Origin: Shimia ponticola
GTDB taxonomy: Bacteria > Pseudomonadota > Alphaproteobacteria > Rhodobacterales > Rhodobacteraceae
Direction of reading: 5' to 3'
Length of the DNA: 64,000 nucleotides
Assembly: GCF_007995215.1 (NCBI RefSeq)
Contig: NZ_VCDK01000003.1
Coordinates: 1,240,001-1,304,000, forward strand
Notes under the pieces: model-generated
What the model saw: only the letters and a program-made list of their open reading frames with translations
The model's database searches: none
Told to the model about the DNA's origin: nothing
Made by a program: the position numbers and the translations under genes
In this document: positions 8,799 to 17,516 of the stretch, in pieces
How positions within the stretch are numbered: position 1 is the first letter of the stretch
How the letters are laid out: every line of letters begins with the position of its first letter

Positions 8799-9458
8799 AT
8801 GCACAAACTCACTCTGGTTGCCGGCGCAGGCCTGATTGCCCTGTCCGGCTGTATCGATGCGACGAATTTTGACCCCGACGCGCCTGATCAAAACCGCACC
8901 CAGCAAGGTGCCCTGACCGGGGCCGCCGTGGGTGCCATCACCGGTCTCGCCACGGGCGGGGATCAGAAAGCCAAAAACGCAATCGTCGGAGCCGCGATCG
9001 GTGCAGGCGCCGGAGCCCTGATCGGGCAACGTCTTGATCAGCAAGAGGCTGACCTGCGCGCGTCGCTGGGCAATGATCAGGTCCGCATCCGGAATACAGG
9101 TTCTGAGCTGATTGTGACGATGCCGCAGGACATCCTGTTTGCCATCGACAGCGCCGATCTGCGACCTGACCTGCGCCGCGATCTGGGTGCGCTTGCGTCC
9201 AACCTCCAGGCTTACCCGGACACAACGGTTGATATTGTCGGGCACACGGACAACACAGGCGACGCCGGTTACAATCAGGCTCTAAGCCAACGTCGCGCCA
9301 ATGCAGTGTCAGGTGAACTGATCGCGAACGGCGTTTCGTCGTCACGTATCCGGGCCTTTGGGCGCGGAGAGGCGGAGCCAGTTGCCGACAACCTCACACC
9401 AGAGGGCCGCGCTCAGAACCGACGCGTTGATATCATCATCCGTCCGAACGCAGCCTAA
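8799..9458 (+). CDS. OmpA-family peptidoglycan-binding lipoprotein (YiaD-like)
   Basis: A 219-residue outer-membrane lipoprotein. It has a signal peptide with lipobox LSGC (acylated Cys18), a glycine-zipper segment (about 38-75: GALTGAAVGAITGLATGG and GAAIGAGAGALIG), then an OmpA C-terminal domain (about 105-215). The domain shows the peptidoglycan-binding pattern VDIVGHTDNTGDAGYN, LSQRRANAV and NRRVDI. It anchors the outer membrane to the cell wall. GGAACGAG precedes the ATG. The gene follows a related zipper lipoprotein. Confidence 0.9.
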   Translation: MHKLTLVAGAGLIALSGCIDATNFDPDAPDQNRTQQGALTGAAVGAITGLATGGDQKAKNAIVGAAIGAGAGALIGQRLDQQEADLRASLGNDQVRIRNTGSELIVTMPQDILFAIDSADLRPDLRRDLGALASNLQAYPDTTVDIVGHTDNTGDAGYNQALSQRRANAVSGELIANGVSSSRIRAFGRGEAEPVADNLTPEGRAQNRRVDIIIRPNAA

Positions 9459-9478
9459 GAGCCTCTGCTCTAAACTCA

Positions 9479-9515
9479 TTGCGCACCCCGCCAGACTGGT
9501 CATATAATTTGACCA
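9479..9515 (+). promoter_or_regulatory. Promoter with overlapping GntR operator
   Basis: TTGCGC (9479-9484), an 18-base spacer and a perfect TATAAT (9503-9508) form a sigma-70-type promoter. The -10 box lies inside a 19-bp inverted repeat, TGGTCA-N7-TGACCA (9497-9515). This half-site resembles the TGGTC/GACCA operators of the FadR/PdhR/LldR branch of GntR regulators. It lies 17 bases before the gene of exactly such a regulator, so autorepression by promoter occlusion is the natural reading. Confidence 0.65.
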
Positions 9516-9531
9516 ATTCGACGGGGTGCCT

Positions 9532-10299
9532 ATGCCATTTCAGAAAATTGAAGCCGAAAAGCTGTCCAGTGCGGTTGTGCGGCAAATCGAATTGCTGATC
9601 TTGCGCGGCATCCTGCGCCCGGGGGAACGGCTGCCATCGGAACGCGAACTGTCGGAGCGGCTTGGCGTCTCACGCCCGTCCCTGCGTGAGGCGGTGGCAG
9701 AGCTTCAGGAAAAAGGATTGCTCGCCAGCCGTGCGGGCGCGGGCATCTATATCGCAGATGTCCTTGGTTCGGCCTTCTCACCCGCACTGGTTCAACTCAT
9801 GGGTAGCCATGATGAAGCCGTCTTCGACTACATTGCATTTCGCCGTGACCTGGAAGGACTGGCCGCCGAACGCGCGGCACGTTTGGGTTCTGAAACTGAT
9901 CTCAAAGTGATCGCTACAGTTCTTCAGCGCATGGAGGTGGCCCACACCAAACGATCGGGCAAAGAGGAGGCGGCACTAGATGCTGAATTCCACCTGTCGA
10001 TTATCGAGGCGTCCCACAACGTGGTCATGCTTCACATGATGCGGTCCATGTTCGACCTGCTGCGCGAGGGCGTGTTCTACAACCGGCAAATGATGTTCAA
10101 ACAACGGACGACGCGCGATCATCTGTTGGATCAACACCGCGCCATCAATGCAGCGATTCAGGACCGCGACCCAGAAGCGGCGCGTGAGGCCGTCGAAACG
10201 CATCTTGCCTTTGTCGAGGCATCGCTGCTGGAGCAACGCAAAGCGGACCAACACGAGGTCGTTGCACGCCAACGGTTCGAGCACGAGCAAGCCAAATAG
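9532..10299 (+). CDS. FadR-subfamily GntR transcriptional regulator
   Basis: A 255-residue regulator with an N-terminal winged helix (GERLPSERELSERLGVSRPSLREA, residues about 33-57, read in two parts) and a C-terminal all-helical FCD ligand domain (about 90-240). The domain shows a metal/ligand-binding Asp and His pattern (DAEFHLSIIEAS, DQHRAIN, ETHL). It is most like PdhR/GlcC/LldR types that sense small carboxylates; the effector is unknown. The ATG at 9532 is preferred to the GTG two codons upstream. Its promoter carries a palindromic site overlapping the -10 box, suggesting autoregulation. Confidence 0.88.
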   Translation: MPFQKIEAEKLSSAVVRQIELLILRGILRPGERLPSERELSERLGVSRPSLREAVAELQEKGLLASRAGAGIYIADVLGSAFSPALVQLMGSHDEAVFDYIAFRRDLEGLAAERAARLGSETDLKVIATVLQRMEVAHTKRSGKEEAALDAEFHLSIIEASHNVVMLHMMRSMFDLLREGVFYNRQMMFKQRTTRDHLLDQHRAINAAIQDRDPEAAREAVETHLAFVEASLLEQRKADQHEVVARQRFEHEQAK

Positions 10300-10310
10300 T
10301 CCCAAATGAA

Positions 10311-10335
10311 AAGGGCCCGCCGGTGGCGAGCCCTT
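10311..10335. terminator. Bidirectional terminator between gntR and atpF
   Basis: AAGGGC-N13-GCCCTT, with an inner CGCC/GGCG pairing, lies between convergent genes. On the minus strand the stem is followed by TTCATTT and ends the atp operon; on the plus strand it serves the GntR gene with a poorer T-run. Confidence 0.7.
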
Positions 10336-10360
10336 CGTCAATTTCGATAACCAGCGCTGC

Positions 10361-10930
10361 TTAGTGCAGCTTGCTCTCGACCTGAGCGATGCTGTCGTCG
10401 ATCATCTTATTGGCTGACGCGGCAGTCATGCCTTTGCTCATCAGGCTGGCAGCGGCCGCGATGGCCACGTTGACGGCCTGATCCTTGACCTCTTTTACAG
10501 CCGAAGCTTGCGCCGATGCGATCTGATCTTCAGCAGCGGCCAGACGGCGGGCAACGGATGTTGCGATATCGTCTTTGGCTTTCGCAGCAGCGGCTTCAGC
10601 CTCTTCCTTGGCAGCGGCAACGATTGCATCAGCTTGGGACTGAACGTCCTTTTGCTTGCGCTCGTAGCTGGCCAATAGGGTCTGAGCTTCTTCCCGCAGA
10701 GCTTTGGCTTCGTCCAGTTCAGATTTGATCTGAACCGCGCGATCATCCAGCGCCTTGGTCAACATCTTTGGCACGCCAAAGTAGACCAGGATACCGATAA
10801 AGCAGAAGAAACCGATTGCGACGATGAAGTCCGTATTCGACAGCGAGTAGAACTCAGGCGAAAACGGGTTCTTCGAAGCCGCGAATGCAGGCGAACCAAG
10901 CAGAACGAATGCGAGGGTGAGACGTTTCAT
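10361..10930 (-). CDS. atpF: F0 ATP synthase subunit b
   Basis: A 189-residue peripheral-stalk subunit. It has a hydrophobic N-terminal segment resembling a signal peptide, a membrane span near residues 35-53, then a long Ala/Glu/Lys-rich coiled coil (about 60-170) that dimerises with b' and holds F1 still. It is the last gene of the F0 operon, three bases after the b' gene. Its N-terminal MKRLTLAFVLLGSPAFAA stretch is seen in alphaproteobacterial b subunits and may be processed. Confidence 0.95.
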   Translation of the reverse strand: MKRLTLAFVLLGSPAFAASKNPFSPEFYSLSNTDFIVAIGFFCFIGILVYFGVPKMLTKALDDRAVQIKSELDEAKALREEAQTLLASYERKQKDVQSQADAIVAAAKEEAEAAAAKAKDDIATSVARRLAAAEDQIASAQASAVKEVKDQAVNVAIAAAASLMSKGMTAASANKMIDDSIAQVESKLH

Positions 10931-10933
10931 GGC

Positions 10934-11461
10934 TTACCCTTTCATCTGTTCGGCGATGGCAGCTGCCACGGCCTTGTCATCGGCTTTACCGCCCAATGCC
11001 GAAACAAGTTCAGCAGCGGTTTCGGTTGCGACGGTCTTCACGCTTTCGACCGCGCTGTCGCGGATCTCGGCGATTGCCTTTTCGCTTTCTGCAGCCCGGG
11101 CCGCGATTTCGGCATCGGCTTTTGCCAATTCCTTGTCGAGGTCAGCCTGAATAGACGCCTTCGTCTCGGCAGCGATCTTTTGTGCTTCGGCGCGGGCTTC
11201 TGCCAGTGCTTTGTTGTAGGCTTCCTCAGCCTCAACAGCGCGCTGTTTCAGGTCCTCTGCCGCAGCAAGGTCATTTGTGATCGTTCCCGCACGTTCCGCC
11301 AAAACCGCCCCGATGCGTGGCAATGCCACACGGCTCAGGACAAGGTAAATGACGACGATCGTGACGACGAGCCAGAAGATCTGGTTCGGGAAGGTCGAAA
11401 AGTCGAGTTGCGGCATCCCAGGCTTGCTGGCGGCGTCCGCAACGGTGGCTTCAGTTGCCAT
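10934..11461 (-). CDS. atpX: F0 ATP synthase subunit b' (second b-type subunit)
   Basis: A 175-residue b-type subunit (also called atpG or atpF2). It has a Pro/Gly-containing N-terminus, a single span near residues 28-46 ([17 protein letters not shown]) and a highly charged coiled coil. Photosynthetic and related alphaproteobacteria carry divergent b and b' subunits that form a heterodimeric stalk. It is separated from atpE by 74 bases holding a stem-loop, and sits next to atpF. Confidence 0.94.
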   Translation of the reverse strand: MATEATVADAASKPGMPQLDFSTFPNQIFWLVVTIVVIYLVLSRVALPRIGAVLAERAGTITNDLAAAEDLKQRAVEAEEAYNKALAEARAEAQKIAAETKASIQADLDKELAKADAEIAARAAESEKAIAEIRDSAVESVKTVATETAAELVSALGGKADDKAVAAAIAEQMKG

Positions 11462-11492
11462 GTCGTCCTCCTACTTTCTGAGGGCACCCCGA

Positions 11493-11516
11493 CCGGCCCG
11501 TTGACATGGGGGCCGG
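11493..11516 (-). other. Intercistronic stem-loop between atpE and atpX
   Basis: CCGGCCC-N10-GGGCCGG forms a 7-bp GC stem in the 74-base gap after the c-subunit gene. There is no U-tract, so it is more likely an RNA-stability or attenuation element than a full terminator. It would fit the need for far more c subunit than b/b', which is inference. Confidence 0.5.
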
Positions 11517-11535
11517 GGCAACTCTTAAAGCAAGA

Positions 11536-11772
11536 TTAGACAGCGAACATCAGCAGCAGCGACACGAGGAACGCGAAGATCCCCAGGGCTTCTGCGAACG
11601 CGATGCCGATGAAGAGCGTCGCGGTTTGTGCGCCAGCAGCGGATGGGTTGCGCAGAGCGCCCGCCAGGAAGTTGCCAGCAACGTGGCCCACACCGATAGC
11701 AGCTGCGCCCGAGCCGATGGCTGCCAGGCCTGCGCCGATGAATTGACCCATTTGTGCGATATCGCCTTCCAT
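11536..11772 (-). CDS. atpE: F0 ATP synthase subunit c
   Basis: A 78-residue proteolipid of two membrane helices joined by the polar loop ALRNPSA (about 39-45). The proton-carrying carboxylate is Glu61 in AFAEALG on helix 2; the first helix has the Gly/Ala-rich packing pattern [17 protein letters not shown]. It forms the rotating c-ring. The gene follows atpB and is separated from atpX by a stem-loop. Confidence 0.96.
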   Translation of the reverse strand: MEGDIAQMGQFIGAGLAAIGSGAAAIGVGHVAGNFLAGALRNPSAAGAQTATLFIGIAFAEALGIFAFLVSLLLMFAV

Positions 11773-11830
11773 GTCCGTATCTCCTTAGATTGGAAGTTCG
11801 TTTGCGGGCGGACCCGCGAAACTTGGTTGA

Positions 11831-12580
11831 TTAGTGATGCGGGTGAAGCGCGTCTTTCAGGTAGACACACGTCAGAATGGTGAACACGTAGGCCTGAATG
11901 GCCGACACGAGGACTTCGAGACCGTAGATCGCGGTCACAGCAACGATCGACAGCGGGGCGACCGCGACGACGGCTGCAAAGCCTGCGAACACTTTGATCA
12001 CGGCGTGACCGGCCATCATGTTGCCTGCCAAACGAATTGAGTGGCTGACCGGCCGCACGAAGTACGAGATGACTTCGATGATCGCGAGGATCGGACGCAG
12101 CGGCAGAGGTGCCGACGAAACCCAGAACAGGCTCAGGAAGCTGGCGCCGTTCTTGATAAAGCCAATTGCGGTGACGGTGATGAACACAGCCAGAGCAAGG
12201 ACAGCTGTCACAGCGATATGTGAGGTTGTCGTGAAGCTAAGCGGGATCAGACCGAGGAAGTTCGAGAACAGGATGAACACGAACAGCGTCATGATGTACG
12301 GGAAGTATTTGACGGCGTCTTTACCGGCCACGTCCACAACCATGTTGTAGACAAAGCCATAGACCATCTCGGCGACTGACTGAGCGCGGCTTGGGATCAC
12401 TGCGCGGCCACGTGTGCCGACGACCAGCATCAGAACCACGGCCAGAACGGCCAAAGCCATCCACAATGTCACGTTGGTGATGGTGAACATGCCGATCTCA
12501 GAACCACCGAACAGCGGTTTGACCTCGAACTGGTCCATTGGCTTGATAACCAGACCGCCGCCTTTTGCTTCATCCGCCAT
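11831..12580 (-). CDS. atpB: F0 ATP synthase subunit a
   Basis: A 249-residue integral membrane subunit forming the proton half-channels. The essential arginine is in the [14 protein letters not shown] segment near residue 190, followed by the C-terminal helices that face the c-ring. Its ATG overlaps the atpI stop by one base (TAATG), so the two are coupled. The N-terminus ([13 protein letters not shown]) is typical of alphaproteobacterial AtpB. Confidence 0.96.
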   Translation of the reverse strand: MADEAKGGGLVIKPMDQFEVKPLFGGSEIGMFTITNVTLWMALAVLAVVLMLVVGTRGRAVIPSRAQSVAEMVYGFVYNMVVDVAGKDAVKYFPYIMTLFVFILFSNFLGLIPLSFTTTSHIAVTAVLALAVFITVTAIGFIKNGASFLSLFWVSSAPLPLRPILAIIEVISYFVRPVSHSIRLAGNMMAGHAVIKVFAGFAAVVAVAPLSIVAVTAIYGLEVLVSAIQAYVFTILTCVYLKDALHPHH

Positions 12581-12912
12581 TATTGGCCCTCTTCCGTCTC
12601 ATGCGCCGCCGATTGCTCGGCTGCTTGCTTATCCTGAACCTCTTTGGCGGTGCGCATCATCACGTTCACACCAGCCGCGAGGCCAAACATTATAAACAGG
12701 ATCATCAGCCATGGCGTCGTGCCAAGTGCGATGTCCAGTCCGTATCCGATCCCGAAACCAATGCCTAACCCGGCGACCAGTTCCACGACCATCCTCCAGG
12801 CCACGTTGGCCATGGAGTAGTGTTCGTCCGCACGGGGTTTTTCGGCTTCGGCCTGGCCTTTCGCCTCCGCGATCCGCGCTTCCAGCGCTTTCAGTCGCTG
12901 TTCGTCGCTCAT
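12580..12912 (-). CDS. atpI: AtpI/AtpZ-family ATP synthase assembly protein
   Basis: A 110-residue protein with a charged N-terminal coil, then two membrane helices (about 42-62 with [13 protein letters not shown] and about 68-86), and a charged tail. AtpI assists c-ring assembly and may act with Mg2+ uptake. It is first in the F0 operon and its stop overlaps atpB. A TTGACT at about 12963-12968 on the minus strand could be part of the operon promoter, but the matching -10 is weak. Confidence 0.88.
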   Translation of the reverse strand: MSDEQRLKALEARIAEAKGQAEAEKPRADEHYSMANVAWRMVVELVAGLGIGFGIGYGLDIALGTTPWLMILFIMFGLAAGVNVMMRTAKEVQDKQAAEQSAAHETEEGQ

Positions 12913-13171
12913 GCGTGCGCCCCATACGTGTTGCTGCAGGTGCTATGGCGCTGGGGCCACAGAGTCAATTGCGCGTTTGACGCAGCCCATTCATCTCTAA
13001 GTATCTGTATTTACTTGGTAAAGGGATAAACTTCCAGTCCTCGCTGCCTTGCCGCATCTAATGGCATGGCAAACCCAAACTTAACCGTTTGGTTGAGCAT
13101 TTGATCAAAGCTCCATGTAGCGACCGCCGGGCCGCCACATTTCCGCCCGGTGCGGGCAAGACGGGTTAGGC

Positions 13172-14113
13172 ATGTTTGCTTTGCCCCTCACACCCCGCGC
13201 GTCGACCTCTGATCAGTGGTCACACGATTCCCTGTTTCTCGTGATCTACGGCGCCTTATGCGTCGTCTCAGTTTTCTACCTTGGTGACATCCTGACACCA
13301 GTGCTTGTGTGGATGAACGCGTCGCTCCTCCTCACGCCGCTGGCTTGGTGCATCATGGCTGCGCCAAGCCTATGCGTCGGCACAGGTATTTATCTGGCGG
13401 CCCGTCGATTGGCGCGCTGGCAACAATGGCAGAGTATCGGACTGGCCATTTTACCATTCCTGCTGCAGGCCTTGGTCATCGCGCCGATATCGGACCACAG
13501 ATTGATGTCGCTGGCCCAACATGACGGAGGTGAAATTCCCCGCTTTGCGCCGCAAGACATTATCGCTGTTATGGATATGCCCGGTCATCTGGGACGCGGC
13601 TCTGGCACATGCGGACCGACATGCGTCCACATTCTTGAAGCCACGGGAGTTGAGGCCATTTTCCTTCCGCGCACATATGTCGGTGCCTTGGGAGAAGCGT
13701 CAGGCGTGGTGTATCGCATCGCACCGCGCGGCAACCGCTGCGATGCAACGGTGTCACTTGCACGACGCGCCCCGGCCTGTCTGACTCTGACGCCCGCGAG
13801 GCTGAGTCAGGTCACACACATTCTGTCATCATCTGCCGCCTCTTCGAACGTTCATTCTGACGCTGGTTTGGGACGCTCTGGTGGATTTCAAATTCGGCTG
13901 ACCGGGGTCGGCCACGGCACACCGATCTACCAGTACACAAAAATCAACGGGCGCGCGTTCAGCCGCCTGCCCATGATCGGTGACCCCATGCTGGAGGGTC
14001 CGCACCCGCACGTCGCGTTGCGGTTCCTAAGCCGAGAGACCGGTCGCCCCTTGGCAAAATTCAACCTTATGGAGTGGTTTGCGCATCAATTGATCCGGCG
14101 TACCCACCCTTGA
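13172..14113 (+). CDS. Hypothetical membrane protein
   Basis: A 313-residue protein that I do not recognise. Three hydrophobic segments fill the first third (about 20-42, 46-68 and 87-106), followed by a soluble domain of about 200 residues. This domain contains scattered Cys (C145 in SGTCGPTC, C184 and C193) and a Gly-rich stretch (GLGRSGGFQIRLTGVGHGTP). The topology suggests a membrane anchor with a periplasmic or cytoplasmic C-terminal domain. No catalytic signature is clear. It is divergent from the atp operon and precedes the ArsR gene by 31 bases. Confidence 0.65.
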   Translation: MFALPLTPRASTSDQWSHDSLFLVIYGALCVVSVFYLGDILTPVLVWMNASLLLTPLAWCIMAAPSLCVGTGIYLAARRLARWQQWQSIGLAILPFLLQALVIAPISDHRLMSLAQHDGGEIPRFAPQDIIAVMDMPGHLGRGSGTCGPTCVHILEATGVEAIFLPRTYVGALGEASGVVYRIAPRGNRCDATVSLARRAPACLTLTPARLSQVTHILSSSAASSNVHSDAGLGRSGGFQIRLTGVGHGTPIYQYTKINGRAFSRLPMIGDPMLEGPHPHVALRFLSRETGRPLAKFNLMEWFAHQLIRRTHP

Positions 14114-14144
14114 CCGCTGCCGCGCCGGCGGTCTAGGCCAAGCC

Positions 14145-14513
14145 ATGGCTGCTGATGCTGACCTTTCTGCGCTGGACCGCGTCTTTGCGGCTCTGACCGA
14201 CCCGACGCGGCGCGCCATCCTGTCGATGCTGCTCGAAGATGACATGGCCGTCACGGATGTGGCCGAGCCGTTTGATGTGTCTCTGGCCGCGATCTCGAAA
14301 CACCTGACAGTGCTGACACAGGCCGGTTTGATCAGTCAGGAAAAGCGCGGCCGCGTGAAATGGTGCAAGCTTGAGCCCGACGCGCTGCGGGATGCATCGG
14401 TCTGGATGCAAAGCTTTGGTCAGTTTGAAGCCGTCAACTTGGATGCGTTTGAGGCGTTTCTGGAAAAGGAACTCGGCGACGCTCCTGACGACACCCGCCC
14501 ATCAGGCGGTTGA
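14145..14513 (+). CDS. ArsR/SmtB-family transcriptional regulator
   Basis: A 122-residue winged-helix repressor with FAALTDPTRRAILSML at the N-terminus and a recognition helix in DVSLAAISKHLTVLTQAGLI. It lacks the paired-Cys metal site of ArsR and has a single Cys in the wing (KWCKLEP), so it is more like the SdpR-type subgroup that controls nearby genes without metal. Its 3' end overlaps the convergent exporter gene by 12 bases. The target is unknown. Confidence 0.88.
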   Translation: MAADADLSALDRVFAALTDPTRRAILSMLLEDDMAVTDVAEPFDVSLAAISKHLTVLTQAGLISQEKRGRVKWCKLEPDALRDASVWMQSFGQFEAVNLDAFEAFLEKELGDAPDDTRPSGG

Positions 14514-15386
14514 GCGGCGTAACAGCAAAAGTAGCGCCAGGATACTCAGCCCGACACCACCCAGTGTCAGTAGGGGTGGCACCTGCCCGTCCAATGCAAT
14601 CTGCCAAAGGATGACCCAACTGGGAGTCAAATAGGTGTAAGCCATGACCTTGGCTGCTGGCAGACGCAGGGAGGCGAACTGCAACAGCACAAAAGTTGCA
14701 GCCGTGGCAGCGATAGCCGTGTAGAGGATCGTGATCCAAACGACGGCTGGGATCGCGTACCATTCTGCGCGCATCAATTCCGGGCCGCCAAGCGTCCAGA
14801 GAATAACGGTCGCCGCGAGCAAGGTTCCAAAGGTGAAGGCGACCGGGCTTTCGCCGCGATTCAGCCGAGGCACCATGGGCGCATAAAGAGCATGGGCAAC
14901 GCAGCCCCAGAAATACACCGCCTCGCCGCGTCCCACCTGAAATGCCAAGACCGCTGCAAGATCTGCCCGAAAAATCACCCATAACGCGCCAATAGCGCCA
15001 ATGAACAAGGCCAATGCCATGCGCAGCGTCATCACCTGCCGCATGACAAGATATCCAAACCCGCCAGCCATGATGGGCGTCAGCGTGAAAACAGCTGCCG
15101 CCGACACCGGCGCGGCGGTTTTCAAGCCTTCGAACATCAAAACGAAATAGGTCGCCAGCAAAGCCCCAAGCACGAAATAGCGCCAAGGCGCACGCGCGTC
15201 AGACCGCTTGATCCGTCGCAGAGCAAACCCCACCACGCCGATGAGGACGGTTGCCAAGGTAAAGCGCAACGCGTTGAGCGCCGCGGGGTCCAGCAGGTTT
15301 GCAGCCTTGCTGCCCAAGGCAAACGATCCAGCCACCAGTGCCGAAAAGACCAACATGGCCAGATGGCCAGCGGCCTCGCGTGTCAC
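14502..15386 (-). CDS. EamA-family (DMT) transporter
   Basis: A 294-residue inner-membrane protein with ten predicted helices in two EamA repeats (about 10-140 and 150-290), typical of drug/metabolite exporters. The start is a GTG that overlaps the stop of the upstream LysR gene (GTGA), so the pair is cotranscribed and translationally coupled. Substrate unknown. The 3' end overlaps the convergent ArsR gene by 12 bases. Confidence 0.88.
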   Translation of the reverse strand: MTREAAGHLAMLVFSALVAGSFALGSKAANLLDPAALNALRFTLATVLIGVVGFALRRIKRSDARAPWRYFVLGALLATYFVLMFEGLKTAAPVSAAAVFTLTPIMAGGFGYLVMRQVMTLRMALALFIGAIGALWVIFRADLAAVLAFQVGRGEAVYFWGCVAHALYAPMVPRLNRGESPVAFTFGTLLAATVILWTLGGPELMRAEWYAIPAVVWITILYTAIAATAATFVLLQFASLRLPAAKVMAYTYLTPSWVILWQIALDGQVPPLLTLGGVGLSILALLLLLRRSTA

Positions 15387-16258
15387 GCGTCCATGTCTTT
15401 CACCGCAGCCTTCAGGAAGGTGAGGAAGCTTTGCACCTTGGCCGTGCGGTGAAGATCAACATGGGTGACAAGCCACAAAGGCGCTGCCCATTCCGGGCGG
15501 GGCGGCTCGACCTGCACCAGATTGCTGTAGCGCGACGCCAGCGAATGCGGCAGGAACCCGATCCCGGCACCGGCAACAATCGCGTCCTCCATCGACCGGT
15601 TATCAATCGTTCTGTAGACGATGTTTTCCAGCGGCACGTTATCACGCAGCCACATGTTGAACGGGGCGCGGGTTTCGGCGTCATGTCCGACAAAGTTATG
15701 GTCAGCAAAGGTCTCTTCGCCCTGCGGACGTCCCTTGCGCCGGATATAGCTGTGCGCTGCATAAAGACCGATTTTCTGGCGCATGAAGGGCTGCACGACG
15801 TTGTCGGGTTGGTCTGGCGCTGTTCCGGCACGGATGGCTACATGGGCTTCGCCATATTCCAAGCGGAACAGACGGTCCCCGGTCAGGTAGCGCACGATCA
15901 GCTCTGGATGCTCTGCCTGAAATTCGGCGAGGATCGGCGCAAGCAAAGGCGAAAATGTTGCCAGCGATGTCACGACGAGGTCCCCGGTCACCGATGACCC
16001 GCGCCCCTTCAGGCGTCCTGACAATTGGGTGAACTGATCGTCCGTCGCCTTGGCGACCTGAAGAAGGTCCTGCCCAGCCTCTGTCGCGGTATAGCCGCGC
16101 GCATGGCGTTGAAACAGTTTGACACCAAGCCGCTGCTCCAGCGCATCAATGTGTCTGATCACCGTCGCATGGTGAACGCCAAGCACCTCTGCCGCGCCGC
16201 TGACCGTTCCCAGACGTGCCACTTGAAAGGCCGTGCGCACCTCGTCCCAGTTTTCCAT
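15383..16258 (-). CDS. LysR-family transcriptional regulator
   Basis: A 291-residue regulator with an N-terminal HTH (GTVSGAAEVLGVHHATVIRH, about 19-38) and a periplasmic-binding-like effector domain. The ATG at 16258 follows AAGGAAGA at good spacing; an in-frame ATG 27 bases upstream lacks this. It is divergent from the azoreductase gene with a palindromic site between, and coupled to the EamA exporter. It is therefore the likely regulator of azoreductase and exporter, perhaps in response to quinones or aromatics (inference). Confidence 0.9.
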   Translation of the reverse strand: MENWDEVRTAFQVARLGTVSGAAEVLGVHHATVIRHIDALEQRLGVKLFQRHARGYTATEAGQDLLQVAKATDDQFTQLSGRLKGRGSSVTGDLVVTSLATFSPLLAPILAEFQAEHPELIVRYLTGDRLFRLEYGEAHVAIRAGTAPDQPDNVVQPFMRQKIGLYAAHSYIRRKGRPQGEETFADHNFVGHDAETRAPFNMWLRDNVPLENIVYRTIDNRSMEDAIVAGAGIGFLPHSLASRYSNLVQVEPPRPEWAAPLWLVTHVDLHRTAKVQSFLTFLKAAVKDMDA

Positions 16259-16278
16259 GGGTCTTCCTTTGTCTTTTT

Positions 16279-16294
16279 TGTGCAATTTTGCACA
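16279..16294. promoter_or_regulatory. Candidate LysR operator in the lysR-azoR gap
   Basis: An inverted repeat TGTGCAA-TT-TTGCACA lies in the 119-base divergent intergenic region. A half-copy GGTGCAAATTTG follows near 16318. The position, 20 bases before the LysR start and about 85 before azoR, suits a shared control site. Confidence 0.55.
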
Positions 16295-16377
16295 TCAATA
16301 ACACCATTTCAGACAATGGTGCAAATTTGTTCATAAACCTACATTCCGCATCAACCGATATGGAAAGGAAACACCCA

Positions 16378-16959
16378 ATGTCCAAGACCGTTCTGAGAAT
16401 TGATTCATCCGCACGGCTGCAAGGTTCCATCACACGGAAACTAGCAGATCAGATCATTTCGCAACTGGCACCGGCCAAAACCATCACACGCGATCTTGCT
16501 CATGGTGTGCCGCTAATTTCCGAAGCGTGGGTGAACGCCAACTTCACACCTGCCGACCAACGCACGGACGCGCAAAAGGCCGAACTCGCGGTCTCGGACG
16601 AGATGGTCGCCGAATTGAAAGAGGCCGATACGCTGGTCATCGGTGTTCCGATTTATAACTTTTCGGTTCCTGCCGCGTTGAAAGCATGGATCGACCAGAT
16701 TGCGCGCGCCGGGATCACCTTCAAATACTCAGAAACCGGTCCCAAGGGTTTGCTCGAAGGCAAGCGCGCAATCGTCGTTGTTGCCTCCGGCGGCACGAAA
16801 TCAGGCTCGGACATCGACTTTGCGACGGATTACATCCGCCATGTCATGGGCTTTATCGGGATCGAAGACGTTGATGTCATCGCCGCTGACCAGATGGCGC
16901 TCGATCCAGAAGCGACCTTGGCCGGTGCCGAGACAGCTGTCAGACAACTCGCGGCATAA
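16378..16959 (+). CDS. azoR: FMN-dependent NADH-azoreductase / quinone reductase
   Basis: A 193-residue flavodoxin-like protein. N-terminal VLRIDSSARLQGSITRKLAD binds the FMN phosphate, PIYNFSVPAALKAWIDQI is the conserved FMN-contact region (about 92-109), and a Gly-rich VVASGGT loop is near 140. It performs two-electron reduction of quinones and azo compounds with NADH. GGAAAGGA precedes the ATG at 16378. It is divergently controlled with a LysR gene. Confidence 0.92.
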   Translation: MSKTVLRIDSSARLQGSITRKLADQIISQLAPAKTITRDLAHGVPLISEAWVNANFTPADQRTDAQKAELAVSDEMVAELKEADTLVIGVPIYNFSVPAALKAWIDQIARAGITFKYSETGPKGLLEGKRAIVVVASGGTKSGSDIDFATDYIRHVMGFIGIEDVDVIAADQMALDPEATLAGAETAVRQLAA

Positions 16960-17000
16960 CCGCGCTTGAAACACTGCAGTCCTCCGACCCAGCATGGTCA

Positions 17001-17028
17001 GGCCAAACAGACTTGCCTGTTTGGCCTG
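17001..17028 (+). terminator. Strong hairpin after azoR
   Basis: AGGCCAAACAG-N6-CTGTTTGGCCT is a perfect 11-bp stem 42 bases after azoR. There is no T-run on either side, so termination may be Rho-assisted, or the element may protect the transcript end. It ends 20 bases before the next gene. Confidence 0.6.
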
Positions 17029-17048
17029 CGCCGTGTCAGCGTTGGTCC

Positions 17049-17513
17049 ATGAAGGTTACTCAGAGCACCAAGGAAAAACTGATCATAGACAACCGCCCGG
17101 TTTGGCCCGGGCTTTTGGCCATGACGTTCATCATGATCGGGGTCGGAGTTGCGTGGAACATGACCATTGATCAGGGCGACATCACGGGCGTTCTGATCGG
17201 GGTGCCCTTTGTCGGGATGGGGGCCTTGGCGTTTTGGGCATTTGTCCGACGCAGTCAGATCATCTTTGACCGAGTGGCTGGGACTATCGACATTCGGCGA
17301 AAATCCCTGACATCACAAACCCGCGTAGTTCATGACCTTGCCGATTTCGACAGGGCCGAGGTTGAAACCTCTGGCAGTTCAGACAGCCAAACCCACAGAG
17401 CCGTCCTGATCCTGTCTCGCGGCATGAGCGCGGGACGTCATCCCGTAACAGAAGCGTACTACAGCGGTCGCGGAGCGGAACGCATCGCGGCCACCATCAA
17501 CGCGTGGCGATAA
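17049..17513 (+). CDS. Small two-span membrane protein, unknown
   Basis: A 154-residue protein. Two adjacent membrane helices (about 21-39 and 47-69) are followed by a cytoplasmic beta-rich domain of about 80 residues that resembles a photosystem-assembly or PH-like fold (IIFDRVAGTIDIRR, TRVVHDLADFDRAEVE). No catalytic residues are evident. The start at 17049 is preferred because the alternative at 17013 lies inside the azoR hairpin. It is convergent with trmD with 3 bases between stops. Confidence 0.65.
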   Translation: MKVTQSTKEKLIIDNRPVWPGLLAMTFIMIGVGVAWNMTIDQGDITGVLIGVPFVGMGALAFWAFVRRSQIIFDRVAGTIDIRRKSLTSQTRVVHDLADFDRAEVETSGSSDSQTHRAVLILSRGMSAGRHPVTEAYYSGRGAERIAATINAWR

Positions 17514-17516
17514 TCA

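Noticed and set aside
12942-12968. Promoter for the F0 operon
   Set aside because: TTGACT is good, but the facing CATAGC is only 15 bases away and weak, so it is mentioned but not listed.
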